A stretch of 64,000 nt of DNA, taken from Planctomycetaceae bacterium (GTDB taxonomy: Bacteria > Planctomycetota > Phycisphaerae > UBA1845 > UTPLA1). The position numbers and the translations under genes were made by a program. Where the stretch lies: contig CP030884.1 in assembly GCA_006969385.1 (NCBI GenBank), positions 4,334,249-4,398,248 of the forward strand. The letters are read 5' to 3'. Shown piece by piece: positions 8,129 to 16,007 of this stretch (positions are counted from its first letter, which is position 1; every line of letters begins with the position of its first letter). Below the pieces are notes generated by a model. It did no database searches. It was not told where the DNA came from and was given only the letters and a program-made list of their open reading frames with translations.

Positions 8129-10540
8129 ATGGCCGCAATCACACTCGCCACCATTCTAATTTTCGCATCGGGCATCGCTCAGCAGGAAATGACGCTGGTG
8201 CCGGCAGAGCCGGAAGCCAAGCAGCCAGCCACCCAGTCGGAAGCAACCGAGCGACCTTCCACGGCACCGAGACCAACGCCCAAGCCGATCGACCGCAACG
8301 TGCTCGATCCCGATATCGGTGACTGGCTCGTTAATCTCGCGCGACACGAAGGACATCTGACCGGCGCGCGGAATGTGCGTGCCAATTCATTACACGTACT
8401 CTCGCTGTTGCGCGCCGCCGTACGCAGCGCGCCGAACAACGCTGATGCCTGGAAGTTCACGTATGACTTGGAATATCGCATGGGGCGCGAAGCCAACGCG
8501 CACGAAGCGTTGGAACGCTACAGCCGGTTGCGCCCGGAAGATGACAAGGCCGCCATCGATCTGATTCGCTTGGAAATCGAAAAAGCGCAAACGGCCGATC
8601 AACGCGCTAAGTTCGCACGCGAAGAACTCGCCAAACCGCGTCGCTCGCGACCGGTTCAAAGCGAGCTGCAATATTGGTTGGCACGCTATCACTTCGAACG
8701 CGGCGATCTCGACAACGCATCCACGCATATCAGTAAGTCGCTCTTGAAAAACCCGCTTAACATCGCGGCGCGCGAATTGGCGTACGAAATGTTCGGCGAA
8801 ACGGAGCCCGAGTTGCAGCGCGTGGAAGTTGCGTTGCAGCTTATTTCGGCCAACCCATCGCAGGTGGCGCTGATTTGGGATTTGGGGCAGTTCCTCGACA
8901 GCCTCGCGTTGCATCAGCGCGCCCAAGAATGGTTCAACCGCGCAATCGAAGTACATCGCCGCAGTGACCCGTCGCCCGTGCCCGCCGAGAACTGGATGCA
9001 GCTCAGCACCAGTTACTTGAATTCCGACGACTTCGACAACGCCCTGCGCACCATCGATCTCGCCGTCGAACTAAACGCCGACGATATCGATGCCCAGATG
9101 TTGCGAATAGATGTGCTGCGTGCGCGTGGCGAAACCGAGCAGGCAGATGCCGCCGTTGCCAAGCTTGACGAAGCGATCAAACCGCAAATCGACGCCATCA
9201 TGAAGGACCTACGCCACGCCGATGCCGCGCGCTTGGCTTGGTTCTACGCACAGTATCAACGCGAGCCTGCCACCGCTCTGCGCCTGGCCGAACTGGCTCA
9301 GCGTGCCATCGATCACGATCCGATTGCCGATATTGCAGAAGCCTTGGCCCAACACCAGCAAGGTCAACAACGCGTCGCCCTCACCAAGCTCGGCACCGCC
9401 GCTACCGAAGATCAGTTGGCCGCCTACGTCTTGGCACAGGCATTGATCGCCGAGAAGAAGCCCGACCGTGCGAAGTCGATCATCGAACAAGCGTTACGTT
9501 TGGAACAATCGGGGCTGGGTCGCTATTTGCTTACGCAACTGAGCCGCTCCAAAGACTTGCAAGCCGATGGTCCGCCGCCCAACACCAAAATCATCGCCGT
9601 GCTCGATAAATTCCGCCGCGATGTGTTCGACTATTACGAGCGCCCCGGCGAATTCCTGCGTTTCAGCATCACGCCCGAACAACAAAGCATTGCCCCCGCC
9701 GCCCCCTTGGCCGTGCGATTTCGCATGGAAAACATCGGGCCGTTTCCGATCACGTTTGGCGAAGGCATGATGGCGCGGCCGATGATCGTGCTGACGGCCG
9801 GCATCAACGGTGCCACCTTCCGCAACTTCACCACCGTGCTGATGAACGAGCGCCCGACCCTCTTACCCGGCGATGCGTTTGAGAAAATCGTCACCGTCGA
9901 CGTGGGCGAGGTGCGCCGTCACCTGCTGCGCCATATCGACCTGCCGCAGCCGATCGAACTAACCGCCGTGCTCGACCCCGTGTTTGAGGATGGTCAACTG
10001 ATCGAAGGCATGGGCACGCAGGTCGCCGGGCCGGTCAACGTGTTACGCCGACCGTTAAACGTGACGACGACGGGCATCAGTGAGTTACTGAAGGAATTTG
10101 ATTCGCCCACCTGGCAGGTGCGTGCCTACGCGGCCGAAAAGGCCGGTGCCGTGCTGGCCGCCAAGCACATGCGACCGCAGGAAGTGAACATCAGCGCGGG
10201 TGACCTTTCACGCGTGCAAAGCGCACTGGCTAATGCCCTAAACGACGGCAGTTGGCAAGTACGCGCTCGTACGCTCAACGCCGTGCGCTGGGCACCGCTT
10301 GCAAAATCCATCACCACAGTCGCCAGCGCCCAAGTGCGTGCCGAAAACGATATCGTTCGGCTGATGGCCGTGCGCCTGTTCGCCAAAGAACACGGCGATA
10401 AATTCCGCTCCATCCTGGAAGAATTCGCCGCCGCCGATAGCAACGAGTCAGTCCGCCTGATGGCGGCGAGTTATCTGCCGGATTCGGCCCACGCGGAAGC
10501 GCTGGGGGAGAAGAGCCCGGTTCGGACGGTTGGGAATTAA
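8129..10540 (+). CDS. Large secreted or anchored TPR protein with beta-sandwich and HEAT-like C-terminus
   Basis: The ATG at 8129 is chosen over earlier starts because a perfect GGGAGG (8116-8121) sits seven bases upstream and the product then begins with a signal-like hydrophobic segment (AAITLATILIFASGIAQQ). The 803-residue product has a proline/threonine-rich linker, then many TPR units over roughly residues 90-480 (for example NADAWKFTYDLEY). A beta-rich stretch at about 510-660 reads like an immunoglobulin-like fold. The helical C-terminus (about 660-800) has two or three HEAT-like repeats (DSPTWQVRAYAAEKAG, DGSWQVRARTLNA). It is probably the extracytoplasmic partner of the two small TPR membrane proteins. 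Function unknown. Confidence 0.65.
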   Translation: MAAITLATILIFASGIAQQEMTLVPAEPEAKQPATQSEATERPSTAPRPTPKPIDRNVLDPDIGDWLVNLARHEGHLTGARNVRANSLHVLSLLRAAVRSAPNNADAWKFTYDLEYRMGREANAHEALERYSRLRPEDDKAAIDLIRLEIEKAQTADQRAKFAREELAKPRRSRPVQSELQYWLARYHFERGDLDNASTHISKSLLKNPLNIAARELAYEMFGETEPELQRVEVALQLISANPSQVALIWDLGQFLDSLALHQRAQEWFNRAIEVHRRSDPSPVPAENWMQLSTSYLNSDDFDNALRTIDLAVELNADDIDAQMLRIDVLRARGETEQADAAVAKLDEAIKPQIDAIMKDLRHADAARLAWFYAQYQREPATALRLAELAQRAIDHDPIADIAEALAQHQQGQQRVALTKLGTAATEDQLAAYVLAQALIAEKKPDRAKSIIEQALRLEQSGLGRYLLTQLSRSKDLQADGPPPNTKIIAVLDKFRRDVFDYYERPGEFLRFSITPEQQSIAPAAPLAVRFRMENIGPFPITFGEGMMARPMIVLTAGINGATFRNFTTVLMNERPTLLPGDAFEKIVTVDVGEVRRHLLRHIDLPQPIELTAVLDPVFEDGQLIEGMGTQVAGPVNVLRRPLNVTTTGISELLKEFDSPTWQVRAYAAEKAGAVLAAKHMRPQEVNISAGDLSRVQSALANALNDGSWQVRARTLNAVRWAPLAKSITTVASAQVRAENDIVRLMAVRLFAKEHGDKFRSILEEFAAADSNESVRLMAASYLPDSAHAEALGEKSPVRTVGN

Positions 10541-10543
10541 CGA

Positions 10544-11770
10544 CTATTTTGTAGAGGCTGGTATCGTGGCAATTTGCTCTTTCTTCACGGCAAAGACTCG
10601 CTTAAGCAGTCGGGCTTCTTCATCTTGTAGAGGACAAAATCTCACAACTTCCCCGGAGTTCAGCGTGCAACCGTCGATTATCTTCGCCGCTTTCGGTGCA
10701 GCATAATTAAATTTTTTGATTTCATTCCAAGCGATTGTTTTGGAGTAACTCTGCGTCTTTTCCAATACCAGTCCATCGTGTCGTAAAACAATGAACTCCT
10801 TCCAATAGCCGACATACTGTTTTAGGAAGTAATAGACAGCGACAACAGTCACAATCGATAGAACATGGGTATTCGATGTGCGACTAATGATACCTTCAAT
10901 CGCAGGAAAATGGCTAAAGGCGGGTATCACCGATACAACCCAGAGTAAAAATCCGAGACATATCAACATCAAGACCCCGATTGGTGGATGACTCCGCGTC
11001 GGCGGCCCCATAATGAATCCACCATTCTTGCTTTGTAATTCGAGTCGATCACGAATCGATTTCGACCGACCGCGAAGCTTTTGGTGAAACCTGATGGTAC
11101 CAATCTCAATTCGGGGATTACTCGTCCCGCTAAAATAAACTGCTGCAAACTCTTGTACGATCGAACAACGCATGTTCTTAAAGCTCATCCATCCTCCCGG
11201 TAGCTTCACAAATTCCTGATTGCTGACATTCAGACGCGAAACCCAAACATCAGTCAATCTGCACATCATCTGAATCGAACAAATTTCCTTATTGCTATAC
11301 CAGCGTGGAGCTCGGCCCTTTCCAAAAATAGCGCATCCGCCGTTGTTAAATATTAGGCCCGCCGTATGCCGTGGGTTCTTGAGCCATAACCACCAAAGGA
11401 CAAGTTCAAATACCGCCATCGCAACAAACAGACCAGTGGCCAACAATGAAAGTTGGAGAACGGACATGCCTATCGGAGCATTGGGCACGCCCATTCGTGA
11501 AGCCCTAAACCCTGCAATCAACCCCATTCCGAATCCTATTGCAATCGGAATAAATGTGTTAAGGATAAATGCTATTTTTTTAACCAGCGCCCACCCTCGC
11601 CAGCTTCTCTTTCGATTTAAGAAAATTAGCCTCGATCCGGCACCTATCAAAAGACCGCATTCGCTACAGCGTCGGTCATCGGCGATCTCGCCAAGTGGGT
11701 AATCGCAGCTTGAACAATTAAACAAATCATCCGTTTGCTTGACGGGGTCTTTTTCGTATTCGAGAAACAT
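10544..11770 (-). CDS. Zinc-ribbon membrane protein with PH-like segments
   Basis: 408 residues. The N-terminus holds a two-knuckle zinc ribbon, CSSCDYPL and CSECG (about residues 19-39), a layout common in planctomycete membrane proteins. Four hydrophobic spans follow (about 68-86, 103-125, 266-285, 304-320). The soluble segments after the span pairs (for example IVLRHDGLVLEK) resemble the YcxB/PH-like domains of bacterial membrane proteins. The DNA is visibly richer in A and T than its neighbours, and codon use looks different, which may mark a recent arrival. It converges tail to tail with the large TPR gene (three bases apart). Function unknown. Confidence 0.6.
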   Translation of the reverse strand: MFLEYEKDPVKQTDDLFNCSSCDYPLGEIADDRRCSECGLLIGAGSRLIFLNRKRSWRGWALVKKIAFILNTFIPIAIGFGMGLIAGFRASRMGVPNAPIGMSVLQLSLLATGLFVAMAVFELVLWWLWLKNPRHTAGLIFNNGGCAIFGKGRAPRWYSNKEICSIQMMCRLTDVWVSRLNVSNQEFVKLPGGWMSFKNMRCSIVQEFAAVYFSGTSNPRIEIGTIRFHQKLRGRSKSIRDRLELQSKNGGFIMGPPTRSHPPIGVLMLICLGFLLWVVSVIPAFSHFPAIEGIISRTSNTHVLSIVTVVAVYYFLKQYVGYWKEFIVLRHDGLVLEKTQSYSKTIAWNEIKKFNYAAPKAAKIIDGCTLNSGEVVRFCPLQDEEARLLKRVFAVKKEQIATIPASTK

Positions 11771-11791
11771 GCTCCGGCCGCTCCTAAGAAA

Positions 11792-12262
11792 CTACCCCTC
11801 AACATACCGCTTCATCGCCGCCAGCGTCCGCGGGCTGATATGATGCTCGATCCCCTCCGCATCCGCCTCGGCATCCGCGCGGGGTACGCCCAGCTTCAAT
11901 AAAAACTCCAACACCATCTCGTGTCGGGCGCGCACGTAGTCGGCCAGTTCCTTGCCCTTGTCCGTCAGAAACACCGAACGGTAAGGTTCCGAGGTTACCC
12001 AACCGTCTTTCTTGAGGCGTTCGATGGTTTTGGTGACTGTGACCTGCGTAACGCCCAGCCGCTTGGCCATATCGACGGCGCGGGCCTCTCCGCATTCGGC
12101 GATCAGGTCGTCGATCAGTTCGACGTAGTCCTCGGCAATCTCGCGCGCGTGATCGCTGCGCGTGCGCTCGTGGCTGCGGGCCGTGGCTTCGACCGACCGT
12201 CGCGCGGCGGTTGCGGCCTTTTTCTTGGTCTTCTTGGATTTCGCCTTGCTCGCCGGCGGCAT
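11792..12262 (-). CDS. mntR: Manganese-responsive transcriptional regulator, MntR/DtxR family
   Basis: 156 residues from the ATG at 12262, preceded by AAAGG; an in-frame TTG at 12313 is less likely. A lysine-rich N-terminal extension is followed by AEDYVELI, which aligns with the MntR segment carrying ligands Asp8 and Glu11. The winged helix reads AVDMAKRLGVTQVTVTKTIERLKKDGWV. The C-terminal part (RHEMVLEFL, EGIEHHIS) supplies the His77, Glu99/Glu102 and His103 equivalents. This ligand set is the MntR type, so Mn(II) is the expected effector. The gene is divergent from the Mn/Zn uptake operon and probably represses it through the palindrome at 12364-12385. Confidence 0.88.
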   Translation of the reverse strand: MPPASKAKSKKTKKKAATAARRSVEATARSHERTRSDHAREIAEDYVELIDDLIAECGEARAVDMAKRLGVTQVTVTKTIERLKKDGWVTSEPYRSVFLTDKGKELADYVRARHEMVLEFLLKLGVPRADAEADAEGIEHHISPRTLAAMKRYVEG

Positions 12263-12355
12263 GGGGCGGGCCTTTCTTGCCTGCGGGCCCGCGCCGGAGG
12301 CACGCAAACCCAAATTCCGGAAACAAATATCACCGCAGTTGCCAAATCTGACAAC

Positions 12356-12385
12356 TTGCAGATAATTTTAGCACAAGCTATATTT
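12356..12385 (+). promoter_or_regulatory. Promoter of the Mn uptake operon with embedded MntR-box-like operator
   Basis: TTGCAG (12356-12361) and TATATT (12379-12384) are separated by exactly 17 bases, a sigma-70-type promoter. Between and over them lies an inverted repeat, AATTTTAGC-ACAA-GCTATATTT (12364-12385), with seven of nine pairs matching and a perfect TAGC/GCTA core. The core and spacing resemble the MntR box of enterobacteria as I recall it. A repressor bound here would block both boxes. The ribosome site AGGAG (12404-12408) and the ATG at 12415 follow. Confidence 0.7.
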
Positions 12386-12414
12386 TGTAGCACGACTTGA
12401 AACAGGAGAATTTT

Positions 12415-13425
12415 ATGCCTCATCGGCAAAGAAATATGTTGCACGTATCGCTGGTTGCCTTAATCGCAGTCGCCGGTTTGCTCGCTGGTTGCGAAAAAGG
12501 CGATCAGCCGAACCAATCCGACAAACCCATCGACAACAAAGACGGCACCAGTCGCTACACCATCGTCTGCACTGTCGGCATGGTCGCGGATTTGGCGCGC
12601 GAGATCGCCGGTGACCGCGCCACTGTCGAATCGATCATCGGCGCCTCGGTCGATCCGCACCTCTACCAAGCCTCACGCGGCGATATCGTGAAGCTCAACG
12701 AAGCCGACGTCGTTTTCTACAACGGCTTGCTGCTAGAAGGGAAGATGGAGGACATTCTGGAAAAGTGCGGTGGTGTGGCTGTCGCGGCTAAGATCGACGA
12801 AGCAAAGCTGATCGCCCCACCCGATACGCCCGGCCACTTCGACCCGCACGTATGGATGGATGTGCCCCTCTGGCAAGAAGCCGCGCGCGAAATCGCCGCG
12901 CACCTGTCGAAGTACGACGCAGCACATGCCGACGAATACTCTGCTAATCTCGAAACACTCATACCCAAACTCGATCGACTGCACGCCTACGCCCAAAAGT
13001 GTATCGCCACCATCCCGAAAGACAGCCGCGTCTTGGTAACGGCCCATGACGCGTTCGAATACTTCGGTCGCGCGTATGACATCGAGGTGCGCGGTATTCA
13101 GGGCATCAGCACCGAGTCGGAAGCCGGCGTGCGCGATATCAATGCGTTGGTCGATTTGCTGGTAAAGCGGAAAATTCGCGCCGTTTTTGTCGAGTCGTCG
13201 GTATCGGAGAAGAATGTGAGAGCTTTGGTCGAAGGCGCGGCGGCGCGGCAGCACGAGCTTAGCATCGGCGGCACGCTCTTCTCCGATGCGATGGGCGCGC
13301 CCGGCACCTATGAAGGCACTTACACCGGCATGATCGATCACAACGTCACGACGATCACGCGCGCGTTGGGCGGTGACGCACCGGCGGGTGGAATGGATGG
13401 GAAGTTGAGCGTCGCGAAGGATTAG
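12415..13425 (+). CDS. mntA: Mn/Zn ABC transporter substrate-binding lipoprotein
   Basis: 336 residues from the ATG at 12415, with AGGAG six bases upstream. A lipoprotein signal ends in LLAGC (lipobox cysteine 26), so the protein is membrane-tethered outside the cytoplasm. Cluster A-I (ZnuA/PsaA/MntC) ligands are visible: VDPHLY, FDPHVWMD, FVESSVSEK and LFSDAMG, matching the His-His-Glu-Asp site of manganese-type binders. The histidine-rich loop of zinc-specific ZnuA is absent. Both facts, and the MntR neighbour, favour Mn(II) over Zn(II). It opens the operon, but 384 bases of repeats separate it from the ATPase gene. Confidence 0.87.
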   Translation: MPHRQRNMLHVSLVALIAVAGLLAGCEKGDQPNQSDKPIDNKDGTSRYTIVCTVGMVADLAREIAGDRATVESIIGASVDPHLYQASRGDIVKLNEADVVFYNGLLLEGKMEDILEKCGGVAVAAKIDEAKLIAPPDTPGHFDPHVWMDVPLWQEAAREIAAHLSKYDAAHADEYSANLETLIPKLDRLHAYAQKCIATIPKDSRVLVTAHDAFEYFGRAYDIEVRGIQGISTESEAGVRDINALVDLLVKRKIRAVFVESSVSEKNVRALVEGAAARQHELSIGGTLFSDAMGAPGTYEGTYTGMIDHNVTTITRALGGDAPAGGMDGKLSVAKD

Positions 13426-13809
13426 TGTTGCTTCAGCGTTGAGAAATGGATGGTTGATGTTGAAGAGCATTCACATATTGAGATCGCTGGTGGCAACCCT
13501 CCCCCGGCCCCTCCCAGCAAGGGAGGGGAGAAAGATAGGCTGGCTCTGGCCCTCTGGCCCTCTGGGCCTGGCGAATTTTGCACTTGGAGCTTGATGAGTG
13601 TTTCTCAAACTCTACCAGTCAACGCCAAACCGTCATCACACCGGTTACAAACCGGTGCCACAGCGCGGGCGAATGATCGGGTGCCACACGCCCCTCTGGC
13701 GCTGGGGGACTAACGCACGGCAAGACACGGCGCGGCATGGCATACCAGGAACCGACTCGGCGTAACAGTCAATGCCGAGCGACAACGCGAAATTAGACAA
13801 CCGTAAATA
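13426..13809. repeat. Gap inside the Mn operon holding two palindromic repeats
   Basis: No gene is supported here. A first element at 13494-13528 has the arms CCCCTCCC and GGGAGGGG around AGCAA, preceded by CCCTCCCCCGGCC; a close relative lies at 40567-40601. A second element at 13639-13666 reads CACCGGTT-ACA-AACCGGTG followed by CCACAGCGC; relatives lie at 31852-31919 in the opposite orientation. These look like dispersed intergenic repeats inserted between the lipoprotein and ATPase genes. Confidence 0.7.
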
Positions 13810-14634
13810 ATGAATCTTTTACCCAAACAACGCCGCCTACCCGAAGCTGCCGATCAACATCACGATCCGCGCGCGCCCATCTCCATTCACGATATGACGG
13901 TGGCCTATCACCGACGGCCGGTCTTATGGGATATCGACTTCGCGGCGGAAGAAGGTCGGCTCATCGGCATCGTCGGCCCCAACGGTGCGGGTAAGAGCAC
14001 ACTCATAAAGGCCTGTCTCGATCTGATCCCGAAAGCATCGGGTAGTATTCGCATCTACGGACAGCCCTACAAGAAACAGCGACAGCTTGTCGGTTATGTG
14101 CCACAGCGCGAAAGCATCGACTGGGAATTTCCCATCAACGCGCTCGACGTCGTCACGATGGGCACCTATGGCAAGATTGCCTGGTGCCTGCCGCCGCGCA
14201 AGAAACATCGCGCCGCCGCTTACGAAGCGCTCGAAAAAGTCGGCATGGCCGAATACGCCCACCGACAAATCAGCCGCTTGAGCGGTGGTCAACAACAGCG
14301 CGTCTTTCTGGCGCGGGCGCTGGTTCAAGATGCCCAGCTTTACCTGATGGACGAACCCTTCGCCGGTGTCGACGCGGCTACTGAGTCGGCCATTATCGCG
14401 TTGTTAAAAGACCTCAAAGCGCGCGGACGTACGGTGTTGGTCGTGCATCACGATTTGCAGACGGTCAAGAGTTACTTCGACGATGTGATCCTGCTCAACA
14501 TGCGCATCGTGGCCAGCGGCCCGACAGCGACGACCTTCACCGAAGAGAATTTGCGCACGACCTACGGCGGTAAGCTGACGCTGTTGGTCGAAGCCGCCGA
14601 AGCCATCGCACGCGGCGGCAAGGAAGGCGTCTGA
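13810..14634 (+). CDS. mntB: Mn/Zn ABC transporter ATP-binding protein
   Basis: 274 residues with every ABC ATPase motif: Walker A GPNGAGKST (about 58-66), Q-loop VGYVPQRESIDWEFP, signature LSGGQQQRV (about 157-165), Walker B LYLMDEPFAG and the H-loop VVHHDLQ. The DWEFP stretch and WCLPPRKKH are typical of the manganese/zinc ATPases (MntB/ZnuC/SitB). It energises uptake by the two permeases that follow. Its stop overlaps the first permease start by one base (TGATG at 14632-14636). The letter used in the gene name varies between species. Confidence 0.88.
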   Translation: MNLLPKQRRLPEAADQHHDPRAPISIHDMTVAYHRRPVLWDIDFAAEEGRLIGIVGPNGAGKSTLIKACLDLIPKASGSIRIYGQPYKKQRQLVGYVPQRESIDWEFPINALDVVTMGTYGKIAWCLPPRKKHRAAAYEALEKVGMAEYAHRQISRLSGGQQQRVFLARALVQDAQLYLMDEPFAGVDAATESAIIALLKDLKARGRTVLVVHHDLQTVKSYFDDVILLNMRIVASGPTATTFTEENLRTTYGGKLTLLVEAAEAIARGGKEGV

Positions 14635-16007
14635 TGCGCGGTCCCGCCATGTTATTGGTATTGCCTGCTCTGGTTGCCGTTGCCGTGACGGCAGCGGCCG
14701 CGCTCGGAGGCGATGAATTTCGCCGCGTGCTGTCACTGGCCGATTACAACACGCGCATCGTCGTGCTCGGCACCACACTCTTGGGTGCGGCGGCGGGTTT
14801 GATCGGCACGTTCACATACTTGCGCAAACGCGCAATGGTCTCCGACGCCCTCGCGCATGCGACCCTACCCGGCATCGCCGCGGCATTCTTACTCGTCGGT
14901 CAAAAAGAAATCGTGCCACTACTCATCGGCGGTGCGATCGCGGGAACCTTGGGCGTGTTGTGCGTGATGGGCCTGCGCCGTATTCCGCGCATTCACGAAG
15001 ACGCGGCGATCGGAATCGTGTTGAGCGTGTTCTTCGGCGTCGGCCTTATCCTGAAATCTGCCGCCACGCAACTCAGCATGGGCGATCAGGCCGGGCTGGA
15101 TCGATTCATATACGGCACCACGGCAGGATTGATCCGGCAGGATGCTTGGCTCATCGGCCTCACGGCCGCACTCATCTTGATTTCCGTCGTCCTACTGTTT
15201 AAAGAGTTTCGGCTGTTGTGTTTCGATGCGGCGTACGCCCACTCGCTTGGGCGGCGCGTGCGCTTGCTCGATCTGCTCATGATGGCCTTGGTTGTCATCA
15301 CCACGGTCGTGGGTTTGCAAGCCGTCGGCTTGATTCTCGTGATCGCCCTGCTCATTATCCCGGCGGCCGCCGCGCGCTTCTGGACCGACGATCTCGCAAC
15401 CATGACATGGCTCTCGGTAGAGTTCGGCGCGGCGAGCGGGTTTGTCGGCGCGCTCATTAGCGGTAGCTACGCAAACTTGCCCGCCGGTGCCGTGATCGTG
15501 ATCTGCGCCGGCGTTTTGTTTTTTTTCAGCATGGCATTTGCGCCCGCGCGCGGAATAGTCTTTGCTTGGTGGCGTCGCTTCGCACTGCGACGACGCATCG
15601 GCCGCCAGCATGTCTTACGCGCGCTCGCCGAACATGAAGAAGCCCACGGCAGCGAACGCCCCTTGCCGTTTGCCAGCCTGCACCAAATGCGTAGCTGGCG
15701 ACGGATCGAACTACGCGACCATATTCAACGGGCTCGTGCGGCAGACGAACTGACCATCGACCCCAACGATAACATTCGCTTGACGCCGACCGGGCGCGTG
15801 CGCGCCCATCGCCTGTTGCGTAACCACCGACTATGGGAGCTTTACCTGATTCGCTACGCCGATGTTGCGCCGACGCATGTCGATCGCGACGCCGACCTGA
15901 TCGAACACGTCTTACCGGCGGCGATTACCGTCGAACTCGAACGCGTCCTCGCCGAGAAGCGCGGTGCCATCCCCGCGTCACCGCACCCGCTGGGGGATGT
16001 GCCATGA
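14634..16007 (+). CDS. mntC: Mn/Zn ABC transporter permease fused to a DtxR-like C-terminal sensor domain (first)
   Basis: 457 residues. The first ~300 form an ABC-3 family permease with about eight to nine membrane spans (for example LIGTFTYLRKRAMVSDALAH, GLQAVGLILVIALLIIPAAA). After the last span a basic linker (WWRRFALRRRIGRQ) leads to a winged-helix-like segment and then a copy of the DtxR/MntR metal-binding domain: LTPTGRVRAHRL, NHRLWELYL, DADLIEH. In DtxR numbering His79, Glu83, Glu105 and His106 equivalents are present, with Asp at position 102. The tail should be cytoplasmic and could sense metal to gate transport. It is coupled to the ATPase and to the next permease. Confidence 0.85.
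   Translation: MRGPAMLLVLPALVAVAVTAAAALGGDEFRRVLSLADYNTRIVVLGTTLLGAAAGLIGTFTYLRKRAMVSDALAHATLPGIAAAFLLVGQKEIVPLLIGGAIAGTLGVLCVMGLRRIPRIHEDAAIGIVLSVFFGVGLILKSAATQLSMGDQAGLDRFIYGTTAGLIRQDAWLIGLTAALILISVVLLFKEFRLLCFDAAYAHSLGRRVRLLDLLMMALVVITTVVGLQAVGLILVIALLIIPAAAARFWTDDLATMTWLSVEFGAASGFVGALISGSYANLPAGAVIVICAGVLFFFSMAFAPARGIVFAWWRRFALRRRIGRQHVLRALAEHEEAHGSERPLPFASLHQMRSWRRIELRDHIQRARAADELTIDPNDNIRLTPTGRVRAHRLLRNHRLWELYLIRYADVAPTHVDRDADLIEHVLPAAITVELERVLAEKRGAIPASPHPLGDVP

Noticed and set aside
13450..13713. A rightward frame inside the Mn operon gap
   Set aside because: It runs through two palindromic repeats (Pro/Gly-rich), has no start signal and no homology-like content.
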